This document shows positions 1-6,285 of a DNA stretch of 18,713 nucleotides, piece by piece; position 1 is the stretch's first letter, and each line of letters opens with the position of its first letter. The position numbers were made by a program, and so were the translations under genes. The notes under the pieces were generated by a model. The model was not told the DNA's origin and ran no database searches. It saw only the letters and a program-made list of their open reading frames with translations. The DNA comes from an uncultured Clostridia bacterium (lineage in GTDB: Bacteria; Bacillota; Clostridia; Oscillospirales; Acutalibacteraceae), in assembly GCA_946626015.1 (NCBI GenBank), contig CAMOTT010000023.1, positions 1-18,713 of the forward strand, written 5' to 3'.

Positions 1-18
1 TTCTCGTCCGGGTCACCA
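1..18 (+). tRNA. 3' end of a tRNA gene (partial, body left of window)
   Basis: The first 18 bases read as the end of a tRNA: last two T-loop bases, T-stem 3' strand CTCGT, acceptor 3' strand CCGGGTC, discriminator A and encoded CCA at 16-18. A terminator follows at once, as expected for the last tRNA of a transcript. The anticodon lies outside the window, so the identity is unknown. The 5' acceptor strand should read GACCCGG or a wobble variant. Because an identical tail recurs at 188, this copy could itself be a duplicate tail rather than the true gene end. Confidence 0.7.
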
Positions 19-52
19 AAAACGATTCACCTTTGAGGCGGATCGTTTTTTT
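19..52 (+). terminator. Rho-independent terminator after the tRNA
   Basis: The left arm at 23-31 pairs with 37-45 around a five-base loop, with one G-T wobble and one A-C mismatch. Seven T follow at 46-52. The A-run at 18-22 can extend the stem into the T-run. An identical copy sits at 206-239. Confidence 0.8.
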
Positions 53-81
53 ATAATCATCAGAGGTAAGAATCAACAAAA

Positions 82-95
82 GGACGAGAATCGAA
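82..95 (-). repeat. Inverted copy of the tRNA T-arm
   Basis: GGACGAGAATCGAA is the reverse complement of TTCGATT-CTCGTCC, that is T-loop, T-stem 3' strand and the first acceptor bases of the flanking tRNA tails. Twelve bases (82-93) are an exact reverse complement of 185-196. It lies between two direct copies of the tail. The acceptor/CCA part is not carried in the inverted copy. The tmRNA locus at 9063-9077 has the same arrangement. Confidence 0.75.
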
Positions 96-116
96 AAGGG
101 CGTGAGCGAAGCGAAA

Positions 117-139
117 GAAACAGTACGGTGGACTGTTTC
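117..139 (+). repeat. Short palindrome inside the tRNA-tail repeat unit
   Basis: GAAACAGT at 117-124 and ACTGTTTC at 132-139 form a perfect 8-bp stem with a seven-base loop. A second small hairpin, TGCCG/CGGCA, lies at 154-169. No T-run follows, so neither is a terminator. The rest of 54-187 is GC-rich and holds no convincing gene. Confidence 0.55.
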
Positions 140-184
140 GGCGGCCGGGTGCGTGCCGTAGGTGCGGCAGCACCGTTAAGCGGG

Positions 185-205
185 CGATTCTCGTCCGGGT
201 CACCA
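185..205 (+). repeat. Second, detached tRNA 3' tail (CGATT through CCA)
   Basis: CGATT is followed by the same T-stem 3' strand, acceptor 3' strand and CCA as at 1-18. Positions 188-240 are identical to 1-53 (53 of 53 bases), so the terminator is duplicated as well. Directly upstream (GTTAAGCGGG) there is no tRNA body, so this is an orphan tail. The copy begins at the CGATT of the T-loop, the same point as in the tmRNA duplication at 9167. Confidence 0.8.
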
Positions 206-239
206 AAAACGATTCACCTTTGAGGCGGATCGTTTTTTT
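206..239 (+). terminator. Duplicated terminator of the orphan tRNA tail
   Basis: This is identical to 19-52: stem arms 210-218 and 224-232, then seven T at 233-239. It would stop any transcript running through the first terminator before it reaches the TfoX-domain gene. Confidence 0.75.
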
Positions 240-249
240 ATATTCAGAC

Positions 250-267
250 TTCTCATCCGGATCACCG
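250..267 (+). repeat. Third, decayed tRNA tail copy
   Basis: TTCTCATCCGGATCACCG matches positions 1-18 at 15 of 18 bases, and all three differences are G/A transitions. It lacks the following terminator. It lies 62 bases after the start of the second copy, so it is not in phase with the 187-bp period. It is probably an older copy that has lost function. Confidence 0.55.
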
Positions 268-313
268 GAAGATCAGCCTTTTTCAGTTGAATTACTCCAC
301 AGGAGGTTTTTAT

Positions 314-628
314 ATGGCGTCGAGCAAAGAGTATCTGGATTTTGTGCTGGAACAGCTCTCCGGACTGGATGGCGTCAAATACCGGGCGATGATGGGGGAG
401 TATATACTCTATTTTCAGGGTAAGGTGATCGGCGGCGTCTATGACGACAGGTTCCTTGTAAAACCCACGCCCTCCGCAAAGCGGCTCATGCCCGAGGCGC
501 CCTATGAGATACCCTATGAGGGGGCTAAGGAGATGCTGATGGTGGACAACGTGGACGACAGAGATTTCCTTGCGGAGCTTTTCAACGCCATGGCGGACGA
601 ACTGCCCGCCCCCGGGAAAAAGCGGTAA
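314..628 (+). CDS. TfoX N-terminal domain protein
   Basis: This is a 104-residue protein that is essentially one TfoX_N domain. The family signs are the opening SSKEYLDFVLEQL helix, YRAMMGEYILYFQGKVIGGVYDDRFLVK near residues 23-50, and the PYEGAKEMLMVD segment. In proteobacteria TfoX/Sxy activates competence genes. Stand-alone N-domain proteins of this size are common in Firmicutes and have no settled role. The ATG at 314 is chosen because AGGAGG at 301-306 sits seven bases before it; a TTG at 287 in the same frame lacks such a site. The gene is monocistronic in appearance, with the duplicated tRNA tails upstream and a strong promoter for the next genes downstream. Confidence 0.85.
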   Translation: MASSKEYLDFVLEQLSGLDGVKYRAMMGEYILYFQGKVIGGVYDDRFLVKPTPSAKRLMPEAPYEIPYEGAKEMLMVDNVDDRDFLAELFNAMADELPAPGKKR

Positions 629-666
629 CAAATTTTCGCGATATGAAAAAAACGTATTGCGAACCC

Positions 667-695
667 TTGACTAACATACTGTCATGGGTTATAAT
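667..695 (+). promoter_or_regulatory. Sigma-A promoter for the small membrane protein genes and probably lar
   Basis: TTGACT at 667-672, a 17-base spacer and a perfect TATAAT at 690-695. Transcription would start near 702, about 50 bases before the first ATG. No other promoter is seen before larB, so this one may also feed larBCE by reading past the hairpin at 1520. Confidence 0.8.
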
Positions 696-753
696 TTTAT
701 GTATAAAATGCAATTATTATATTAGAAACTTATAATTTCAGGAGGTAAACATT

Positions 754-1176
754 ATGGCGTGTTTTCTTGTTTCAGCCGCCGAGGCAGTGGTTACCACTGT
801 GGCTGCAAAGGTAGTCGAAAAAAGGGAGAAAGAGCAGCCGGAGCTTGAGATCAGCTTTGACGGAGCAAAGACGGAGTCCGTTGCAAGGATCCCGTTTTCA
901 AGAAAACTTAAGTGGCTGAGCCGTATGCTTTGGGGAGGCAGCGTGCTTCTCATGTTTGAGCACATATGGCACGGAGAGGTCATACCGTTTTTCCCGTTCC
1001 TTTCCGCCATGGCAGACCCGGAGGATGCAGCCGCCATGTTCCACGAGATGGCAACTGTGGGAGTGGCGATGGCCGCGCTTGTCACCCTTGTTTGGCTGTG
1101 CGTTGTGCTGGTAACGGCTCTTATTGAGAAACGGGCGGTCAAAGAGGCAAAAGAGCTTGCCGCTTCAAAAAAATAA
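754..1176 (+). CDS. Small membrane protein of unknown function (first of a pair)
   Basis: A 140-residue protein. The N-terminus (MACFLVSAAEAVVTTVAAKVV) is a mildly hydrophobic helix followed by a charged stretch at about 22-55. Two likely membrane helices come next, near residues 55-75 (WLSRMLWGGSVLLMFEHIW) and 96-122 (MATVGVAMAALVTLVWLCVVLVTALI). The tail is basic and Lys/Ala-rich. GGAGG at 741-745 sits eight bases before the ATG. It lies 12 bases from the next membrane protein gene. No catalytic motif is visible. The lar genes downstream suggest a link to nickel or to the lar pathway, but this rests on proximity alone. Confidence 0.7.
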   Translation: MACFLVSAAEAVVTTVAAKVVEKREKEQPELEISFDGAKTESVARIPFSRKLKWLSRMLWGGSVLLMFEHIWHGEVIPFFPFLSAMADPEDAAAMFHEMATVGVAMAALVTLVWLCVVLVTALIEKRAVKEAKELAASKK

Positions 1177-1188
1177 CGGAGGTTTGTT

Positions 1189-1509
1189 ATGACACTTTTG
1201 GTTTCTGTGTTTGCGGCTGTGATATGCACGGTCATTTGGTACAAAAAAGCGCCCAAAAGCGAGATGATGGTTGGCGTGCTTTGCTGGATGTACTGGGGCG
1301 CCTCTCTGATGTGGCTCATTGACGCTGTATTTGAGTATGCGGAGCTGGGAGCGGAGTATTTCACCCCTGCGCCTGCCGATATGCTCAACGATCTTTTTCT
1401 TGGGCTGTCCGTTGTGGCGCTGGGTCTTGTGATCTGGCTGGTCATCCTGCTTATCAAAGACCCCAGGGGCGTAATAAAAGAGGCTATTTTCAAAAAGAAA
1501 GGCAAGTAA
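1189..1509 (+). CDS. Small membrane protein of unknown function (second of a pair)
   Basis: A 106-residue protein with three predicted membrane segments, at about 1-18, 28-47 and 68-90. The sequence between the last two is acidic (DAVFEYAELGAEYFTPAPADML), and the C-terminus is basic (IKEAIFKKKGK). GGAGG sits seven bases upstream of the ATG. It is almost certainly co-transcribed with the gene at 754, and the two may form one membrane complex. From general familiarity, similar adjacent pairs seem to occur in other Clostridia, but I cannot name a family or function. The gene is followed by a terminator-like hairpin before larB. Confidence 0.7.
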   Translation: MTLLVSVFAAVICTVIWYKKAPKSEMMVGVLCWMYWGASLMWLIDAVFEYAELGAEYFTPAPADMLNDLFLGLSVVALGLVIWLVILLIKDPRGVIKEAIFKKKGK

Positions 1510-1519
1510 TTTAAACAGC

Positions 1520-1551
1520 AGCGGGGTGCTTTTCAGGCATACCCGCTTTTT
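1520..1551 (+). terminator. Terminator or attenuator between the membrane pair and larB
   Basis: AGCGGG at 1520-1525 pairs with CCCGCT at 1542-1547. The next four bases, GTGC and GCAT, extend the stem past one bulged A. The loop is about seven bases and five T end at 1551. The larB ribosome site begins five bases later with no room for a promoter, so larBCE expression must come from partial readthrough. Confidence 0.65.
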
Positions 1552-1568
1552 CATTAAGAGGAGCTTTT

Positions 1569-2320
<752 letters not shown>

Positions 2321-2324
<4 letters not shown>

Positions 2325-3562
2325 GAACGCTTTATCTTGACCTTGGTATGGGCGCCGCAGGGGATATGCTCGCGGCGGCGCTTTTGGAGCTTTTGCCGGA
2401 CCCAGATGCTTTTATGGAAAAGCTCAACGATATAGGCATACCAGGCGTGTATGTCAGGCGCAAAACCTCAGAAAAGTGCGGCATCACCGGCACTTGCTTT
2501 GAAGTCACGGTGAACGGTGAAGTCGAGGGTGAAGAACATCAACATCACCACAATTGCGAAGATGAACATTACCATGAAAGTGAACATCATCACGAAGAGG
2601 GTCATCACCATCATCACCATCATCACAGAGGTATGGCGGACATTGAGCATCTTGTAAACGGTCATCTTGATCTGCCGGAAAAGATAAAAAAAGATATCCT
2701 TGCCGTATATTGGCTGATAGCTCAGGCAGAAAGCCGCGCCCACGGCGTCGAGGTGACGGATATACATTTTCACGAAGTGGGCACCATGGACGCGCTGGCG
2801 GACATCAGCGCTGTTTGTATGCTTTTGGACGAGCTTTCCCCGGATGAGATAATCGCCTCGCCGGTGCACGTTGGCTCCGGCCATGTGGAGTGCGCCCACG
2901 GGATACTTCCTGTCCCGGCTCCGGCAACGGCATATATTTTGCAGGGCATCCCTGCCTACGGCGGAGAGGTAAAAGGGGAGCTTTGCACCCCCACCGGAGC
3001 GGCGCTGTTGAAGCACTTTGTCTCAGGCTTTGGGGAGCTGCCTGCAATAACTGTTGAACGCATAGGTTACGGTATGGGCAAAAAGGATTTTAAAATTGCA
3101 AACTGCCTGCGCGCCATGCTGGGAGAGACAAAGGAAAAGTCTCATGAGATAGTTGAGCTTTCCTTTAATGTGGACGATATGACGGCGGAGGAGATAGGCT
3201 TTGCCATGGAGATGCTCTTTGAATCCGGGGCAAGCGAAGTTTTTACCGTTCCCGCAGGGATGAAAAAGAACCGTCCCGGTACTATGGTCTGCGTCCTCTG
3301 CGAAAAGGATATTACGGATAAGATAGTAAGCACGGTATTCCGGCACACCTCCACAATAGGGATCAGGGAAAACCTGATGAGGCGGTACGTCCTTGAACGA
3401 AGGACAGAGAAAATTGAAACGGAGTACGGTACTGTCAGACGAAAAATATCGGGAACAGGCGAAGTTGAAAAATCAAAGCTTGAGTATGACGATGTGGCGC
3501 GGATAGCGAGAGAGAAGGGCATCGGTTTCCGTGAAGCGTTAAAGCTGTTAGAAAATCTGTAA
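2321..3562 (+). CDS. larC: LarC, nickel insertion cyclometallase for NPN cofactor
   Basis: LarC inserts nickel into the dithiocarboxylated pyridinium nucleotide, forming the Ni-C and Ni-S bonds with CTP use. It is a 413-residue single ORF. N-terminal domain motifs include YLDLGMGAAGDML (5-17), HFHEVGTMDALADI, SPVHVGSGHVECAHGILPVPAP and GELCTPTGAALL. The C-terminal domain continues without interruption through FNVDDMTAEEIGFAMEML and VCVLCE. A His-rich insert at 73-102 carries 17 histidines, eight of them consecutive, and is a plausible nickel store. In L. plantarum the two LarC parts are joined by a programmed frameshift; here they are fused in one frame. It is coupled to larB upstream and 17 bases from larE. 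Confidence 0.94.
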
Positions 3563-3579
3563 AACGAAGAGGATAAACA

Positions 3580-4380
3580 ATGGAACTCTTTGAGAAAAAA
3601 AGAAAACTTGAAAATCTGCTCTCCGGACTTGACGGAGTGGCAGTGGCTTTCTCCGCGGGAGTGGATTCAACTTTTTTGCTTAAAGCAGCCCATGATGTTC
3701 TGGGCGACAAGGCTGTTGCCGTGACCGCAGTAACAGGGTCGTTCCCCAAAAAAGAGATGGAGACTGCAAAGGCTTTTTGCGCAGGGGAAAATATCCCACT
3801 GATAACGGCGGAGGTCGATATTTTTTCGCTGGAGGATTTTTGCGAAAACCCGGTGGATAGATGCTATTTCTGCAAAAAGGCGATTTTCAGCCGCCTGATA
3901 AACGTTGCAGCGGAGCAGGGCGTTACAAAGATCGCAGAGGGCTCAAATGTGGACGATATGAAGGATTACCGCCCCGGAATGAGAGCCATAGCCGAGCTGG
4001 GTGTGATAAGCCCCTTGAGAGAGGCCGGGCTTACAAAAAACGACGTCAGAGCTCTTTCAAAGGAGCTGGGTCTGTCGACCTGGGATAAACCCTCCTTTGC
4101 CTGCCTTGCCACAAGGATCGCCTACGGGGAGAGGATCACGCCGGAAAAGTTGAGGATGATCGAGCAGGCGGAGTCAAAGCTCGCCGGGCTGGGGTTCAGG
4201 CAGTACAGGGTCAGGGTCAGCGGAGACAGCGCAAGAATAGAGCTTTTGCCGGAGGATATCGGGAAGATCGCAGAGCCGGCGGTGCGACGCAGCGTGACCT
4301 CATTCTTCCACAGCCTGGGCTTTATGCGGGTATCGGTCGATCTGGACGGATACCGCACAGGGAGCATGAACGTTTTTTAA
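3580..4380 (+). CDS. larE: LarE, ATP-dependent sulfur transferase for NPN cofactor
   Basis: LarE adenylates the carboxylates of the LarB product and replaces them with thiocarboxylates. The 266-residue protein has the PP-loop SAGVDS at 25-30. It carries three cysteines typical of the iron-sulfur class: Cys95 and Cys98 in DRCYFCKK, and Cys175 in PSFACLATR. Lone-Cys LarE (L. plantarum type) sacrifices its own cysteine sulfur. The CxxC plus C type, described for Thermotoga maritima, binds a [4Fe-4S] cluster that can carry a sulfide and turn over. This protein should belong to the second type. AGAGGA lies just upstream of the ATG. It is the last gene of larBCE, and no clear terminator follows. 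Confidence 0.93.
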   Translation: MELFEKKRKLENLLSGLDGVAVAFSAGVDSTFLLKAAHDVLGDKAVAVTAVTGSFPKKEMETAKAFCAGENIPLITAEVDIFSLEDFCENPVDRCYFCKKAIFSRLINVAAEQGVTKIAEGSNVDDMKDYRPGMRAIAELGVISPLREAGLTKNDVRALSKELGLSTWDKPSFACLATRIAYGERITPEKLRMIEQAESKLAGLGFRQYRVRVSGDSARIELLPEDIGKIAEPAVRRSVTSFFHSLGFMRVSVDLDGYRTGSMNVF

Positions 4381-4439
4381 AATGACAGGATGTGCGATTT
4401 GACATATTTTATACAAGGGGATTTTGGTAAGCTTTACTA

Positions 4440-4468
4440 TTGACTTATTGAAAGTATAATGGTATTCT
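4440..4468 (+). promoter_or_regulatory. Promoter for the secreted peptide gene
   Basis: TTGACT at 4440-4445, a 17-base spacer and TATTCT at 4463-4468. A consensus TATAAT lies eight bases upstream at 4455-4460 with a weak TTTACT at 4433-4438, so there may be two overlapping promoters. The region 4381-4506 is AT-rich, unlike its coding neighbours. Confidence 0.6.
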
Positions 4469-4506
4469 ATAGTAGAATTTATGTTTAAAATACGGAGGGC
4501 TATCAA

Positions 4507-4776
4507 ATGAAAAAGTTTATTTCCGTTCTTCTTTGTATGATAATGCTGTTCAGCGTAGGCGCTGCGGGCTCCACTTCCGCCTTTGCCGCGCAAAAGCAGA
4601 CCGCAGTTTGCTCTGTGGCTCCAATGGCTTATAATCCCGGCAACACGGAGGCTGAGCGCACAGGGCTGTCAAAGGTTATCCACGATTTTACAAACGCCGT
4701 AGCCGAGATATTCACCCAGATACTCAATATTGTGCTCACAATGATGGGCTTTGATATCGGAGATTTTCTGGAGTAA
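4507..4776 (+). CDS. Short secreted peptide of unknown function
   Basis: An 89-residue product. Residues 1-28 are a classic signal peptide (MKKF, a hydrophobic core LLCMIMLFSVGAAG, then STSAFA|AQK), leaving about 60 mature residues. The mature part has a Pro/Asn/Gly linker (PMAYNPGNTEAERTG) and a C-terminal amphipathic to hydrophobic helix (TNAVAEIFTQILNIVLTMMGF) ending in acidic DIGDFLE. CGGAGGG at 4493-4499 sets the start. It has its own promoter and is flanked by unrelated genes. The helical end could be a membrane-active or assembly segment, but nothing names its function. A similar amphipathic C-terminal helix ends the SGNH protein at 16033. Confidence 0.75.
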   Translation: MKKFISVLLCMIMLFSVGAAGSTSAFAAQKQTAVCSVAPMAYNPGNTEAERTGLSKVIHDFTNAVAEIFTQILNIVLTMMGFDIGDFLE

Positions 4777-4806
4777 AAAATTCTCGTAAAATTTTTAAAA
4801 AAGTTA

Positions 4807-4835
4807 TTGACAAGCGGCATTGTATCTGATACAAT
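4807..4835 (+). promoter_or_regulatory. Strong promoter of infC-rpmI-rplT
   Basis: TTGACA at 4807-4812, a 17-base spacer and TACAAT at 4830-4835. Transcription would start near 4842, giving a leader of about 150 bases before infC. Confidence 0.85.
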
Positions 4836-4841
4836 ACATGG

Positions 4842-4979
4842 GCAAAGTAAAGCAGAACAGATAGTTCTCACCTACGAGGTTTTGTCCGTCGCGGGTCAAT
4901 ACGTAAGATCAGACACTTATAGTGCCTGTTTGTGTTGATTTCAAAGCGGACGGATGATCTGTCCGCTTTAAATTTTTTT
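4842..4979 (+). promoter_or_regulatory. infC leader with transcription attenuator (L20-leader type)
   Basis: The leader ends in a strong terminator: AAAGCGGAC at 4943-4951 pairs perfectly with GTCCGCTTT at 4961-4969, followed by seven T at 4973-4979. A possible antiterminator exists: TCCGTC at 4885-4890 can pair with GACGGA at 4949-4954, which overlaps the terminator's left arm. A small CACT/AGTG hairpin lies at 4914-4924. In Bacillus subtilis the infC leader is controlled by ribosomal protein L20, which promotes termination when in excess. The position, the promoter and the downstream rplT fit that scheme. L20 binding itself is inferred. Confidence 0.8.
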
Positions 4980-4993
4980 GGAGGTGCTTTAGT

Positions 4994-5512
4994 ATCAGTA
5001 TTAAAGAATTGCAAATCAATGACGGTATTTCCGATAAGGAAATAAGAGTCGTGGGAGACGACGGAGAGCAGCTTGGCATCATGTCCGCCGAGCAGGCTTT
5101 GAAGATTGCCGAGGAAAAGAACCTTGATCTGGTCAAGATCGCTCCTCAGGCCAAGCCTCCCGTGTGCAAAATTATGGATTACGGCAAATATCGTTTTGAA
5201 CAGGCAAAGCGTGAAAAAGAGGCAAAGAAAAACCAGCGCGTTATGGAGATCAAAGAGATCCGCCTGTCACTCAATATTGACACCCATGACTTTAATACGA
5301 AGGTCGGCCATGCGATAAAGTTCCTCAAGCAAGGCGATAAAATCAAGGTTTCGATCCGCTTCCGCGGTCGTGAAATGACCCATCCTGAGCTTGGTCTCAA
5401 CACCATGAACAACTTTGCTCAGGCCGTTGCTGAGCTTGGTAACATTGAAAAGCCGGCAAAGCTTGAAGGCCGCCAGATGCTTATGTTTATCACACCCAAA
5501 CCGGCAAAATAA
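4994..5512 (+). CDS. infC: Translation initiation factor IF-3, with AUC start
   Basis: IF-3 binds the 30S subunit, checks initiator tRNA and start codon, and prevents early 50S joining. The protein is 172 residues from this start, the usual family length. It has the ELQINDGI and RVVGDDGEQLGIM N-domain, APQAKPPVCKIMDYGKYRFEQAKREKEAKK, the linker, and the C-domain with IKFLKQGDKIKVSIRFRGREMTHPELG. The start is set by GGAGG at 4980-4984, nine bases before ATC at 4994, giving (M)SIKELQINDGI. The alternatives ATT 5000 and TTG 5009 are 15 and 24 bases away. No ATG, GTG or CTG lies at the right place. Rare start codons in infC are known from E. coli (AUU), where they provide IF-3 autocontrol. Confidence 0.9.
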   Translation: MSIKELQINDGISDKEIRVVGDDGEQLGIMSAEQALKIAEEKNLDLVKIAPQAKPPVCKIMDYGKYRFEQAKREKEAKKNQRVMEIKEIRLSLNIDTHDFNTKVGHAIKFLKQGDKIKVSIRFRGREMTHPELGLNTMNNFAQAVAELGNIEKPAKLEGRQMLMFITPKPAK

Positions 5513-5528
5513 TAAGGAGGAATATATT

Positions 5529-5726
5529 ATGCCTAAAATCAAAACTCACAGCGGAGCGAAGAAACGCTTTAAATTGTCCAAGAACGGTAAGCCCATTCGC
5601 GCCCATGCTTACAAGTCTCATATCCTGAATAAGAAGAGCACAAAGCGTAAAAGGAACCTGCGTAAGACTGCTGTTGCCGATGTTACCAACCAGAGGCAGA
5701 TCAAGCGTCTGATCCCCTACAAATAA
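5529..5726 (+). CDS. rpmI: 50S ribosomal protein L35
   Basis: L35 is a small 50S protein bound to 23S rRNA. The product is 65 residues, standard length, and strongly basic. Family marks are MPKIKTHSGAKKRFKLSKNGK, the RAHAYKSHILNKKSTKRKRNLRK core and a KRLIPYK end. AAGGAGG lies right before ATG 5529, which is set by the family N-terminus MPK. The gene sits 16 bases after infC and before rplT, the classic order. Confidence 0.97.
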   Translation: MPKIKTHSGAKKRFKLSKNGKPIRAHAYKSHILNKKSTKRKRNLRKTAVADVTNQRQIKRLIPYK

Positions 5727-5820
5727 TCCCTTTTCCGCTTTAAGGCGGAGCGCAGAAACGCACAACTTCTTTATTCTTTAGAACAATACATCAATATCAG
5801 AAACTTGGAGGTATAACAAT

Positions 5821-6177
5821 ATGGCTCGTGTTAAAGGCGCGATGATGACTCGCAAAAGAAGAAATAAAGTTTTAAAGCTCGCAAAGGGCTATTACGGCTC
5901 AAAAGGCAACCTGTTCAAGACTGCCAAGCAGGCAGTTATGAAATCCGGCAACTACGCTTACATCGGCCGCAAGCAGAAGAAGCGTGACTTCCGCAAGCTC
6001 TGGATCACCCGTATCTCCGCTGCTTGCAAGCTCAACGGTATGAACTACTCAACATTCATCAACGGCCTCAAGAAGGCTGACATCACCCTCAACCGTAAGA
6101 TGCTTTCAGAGATCGCTATCGCTGATCCCGCAGCGTTCACAGCTCTTACCGAGAAGGCAAAGGCAGCATTGAAGTAA
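5821..6177 (+). CDS. rplT: 50S ribosomal protein L20
   Basis: L20 is needed for early 50S assembly and also represses its own operon by binding the mRNA leader. The 118-residue product has the typical MARVKGAMMTRKRRNKVLKLAKGYYGSKG start, the IGRKQKKRDFRKLWITRISAACK core and the FINGLKKADITLNRKMLSEIAI segment. GGAGG at 5807-5811 sets the ATG. The 94-base gap after rpmI holds a small hairpin (TCCGC/GCGGA). Codon usage looks more biased than in neighbouring genes, as expected for a highly expressed ribosomal gene. Confidence 0.98.
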   Translation: MARVKGAMMTRKRRNKVLKLAKGYYGSKGNLFKTAKQAVMKSGNYAYIGRKQKKRDFRKLWITRISAACKLNGMNYSTFINGLKKADITLNRKMLSEIAIADPAAFTALTEKAKAALK

Positions 6178-6214
6178 TAAACTTCAATCAAGGTCAACAA
6201 CAAAACGATGATAA

Positions 6215-6260
6215 TACCCACAGATGTTGCCGGAAATGTTTTTCCAGAGGTCTGTGGGTA
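6215..6260 (+). promoter_or_regulatory. Two-tier hairpin between rplT and the rRNA methyltransferase gene
   Basis: TACCCACAGA at 6215-6224 pairs perfectly with TCTGTGGGTA at 6251-6260 (10 bp). Inside it GGAAA at 6232-6236 pairs with TTTCC at 6241-6245 around a TGTT loop. No T-run follows (AATTGATTTTAAAA), so it is not a standard terminator on this strand. It ends 25 bases before the next ATG and could be an RNA-stability element, a protein site or a decayed terminator. Confidence 0.55.
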
Positions 6261-6285
6261 ATTGATTTTAAAACGAGTAACTTTT

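Noticed and set aside
738..1505. 255-residue minus-strand frame opposite the membrane protein pair
   Set aside because: The plus-strand genes have a promoter, correctly placed ribosome sites and membrane-protein composition; the opposite frame is Ser/Thr/Ala-rich shadow sequence.
2468..3016. Minus-strand open frame opposite larC with Met/Val-rich protein
   Set aside because: It is the mirror of the His-codon tract and the larC reading frame. larC has clear family motifs.
4399..4427. TTGACA at 4399 as the -35 box of another promoter
   Set aside because: No acceptable -10 lies 15-19 bases downstream.
4770..4800. Terminator after the secreted peptide gene
   Set aside because: Only an A/T-only pairing (AAAAATT/AATTTTT) is present, too weak to call.
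6215..6260. rplT terminator
   Set aside because: The hairpin is strong but no T-run follows on the plus strand; it may still be a decayed terminator.
6262..6285. TTG start for the SpoU methyltransferase
   Set aside because: It begins right at the foot of the hairpin, and the added residues (MILKRVTF) precede the conserved family N-terminus; ATG 6286 is preferred, though the ribosome site there is weak.
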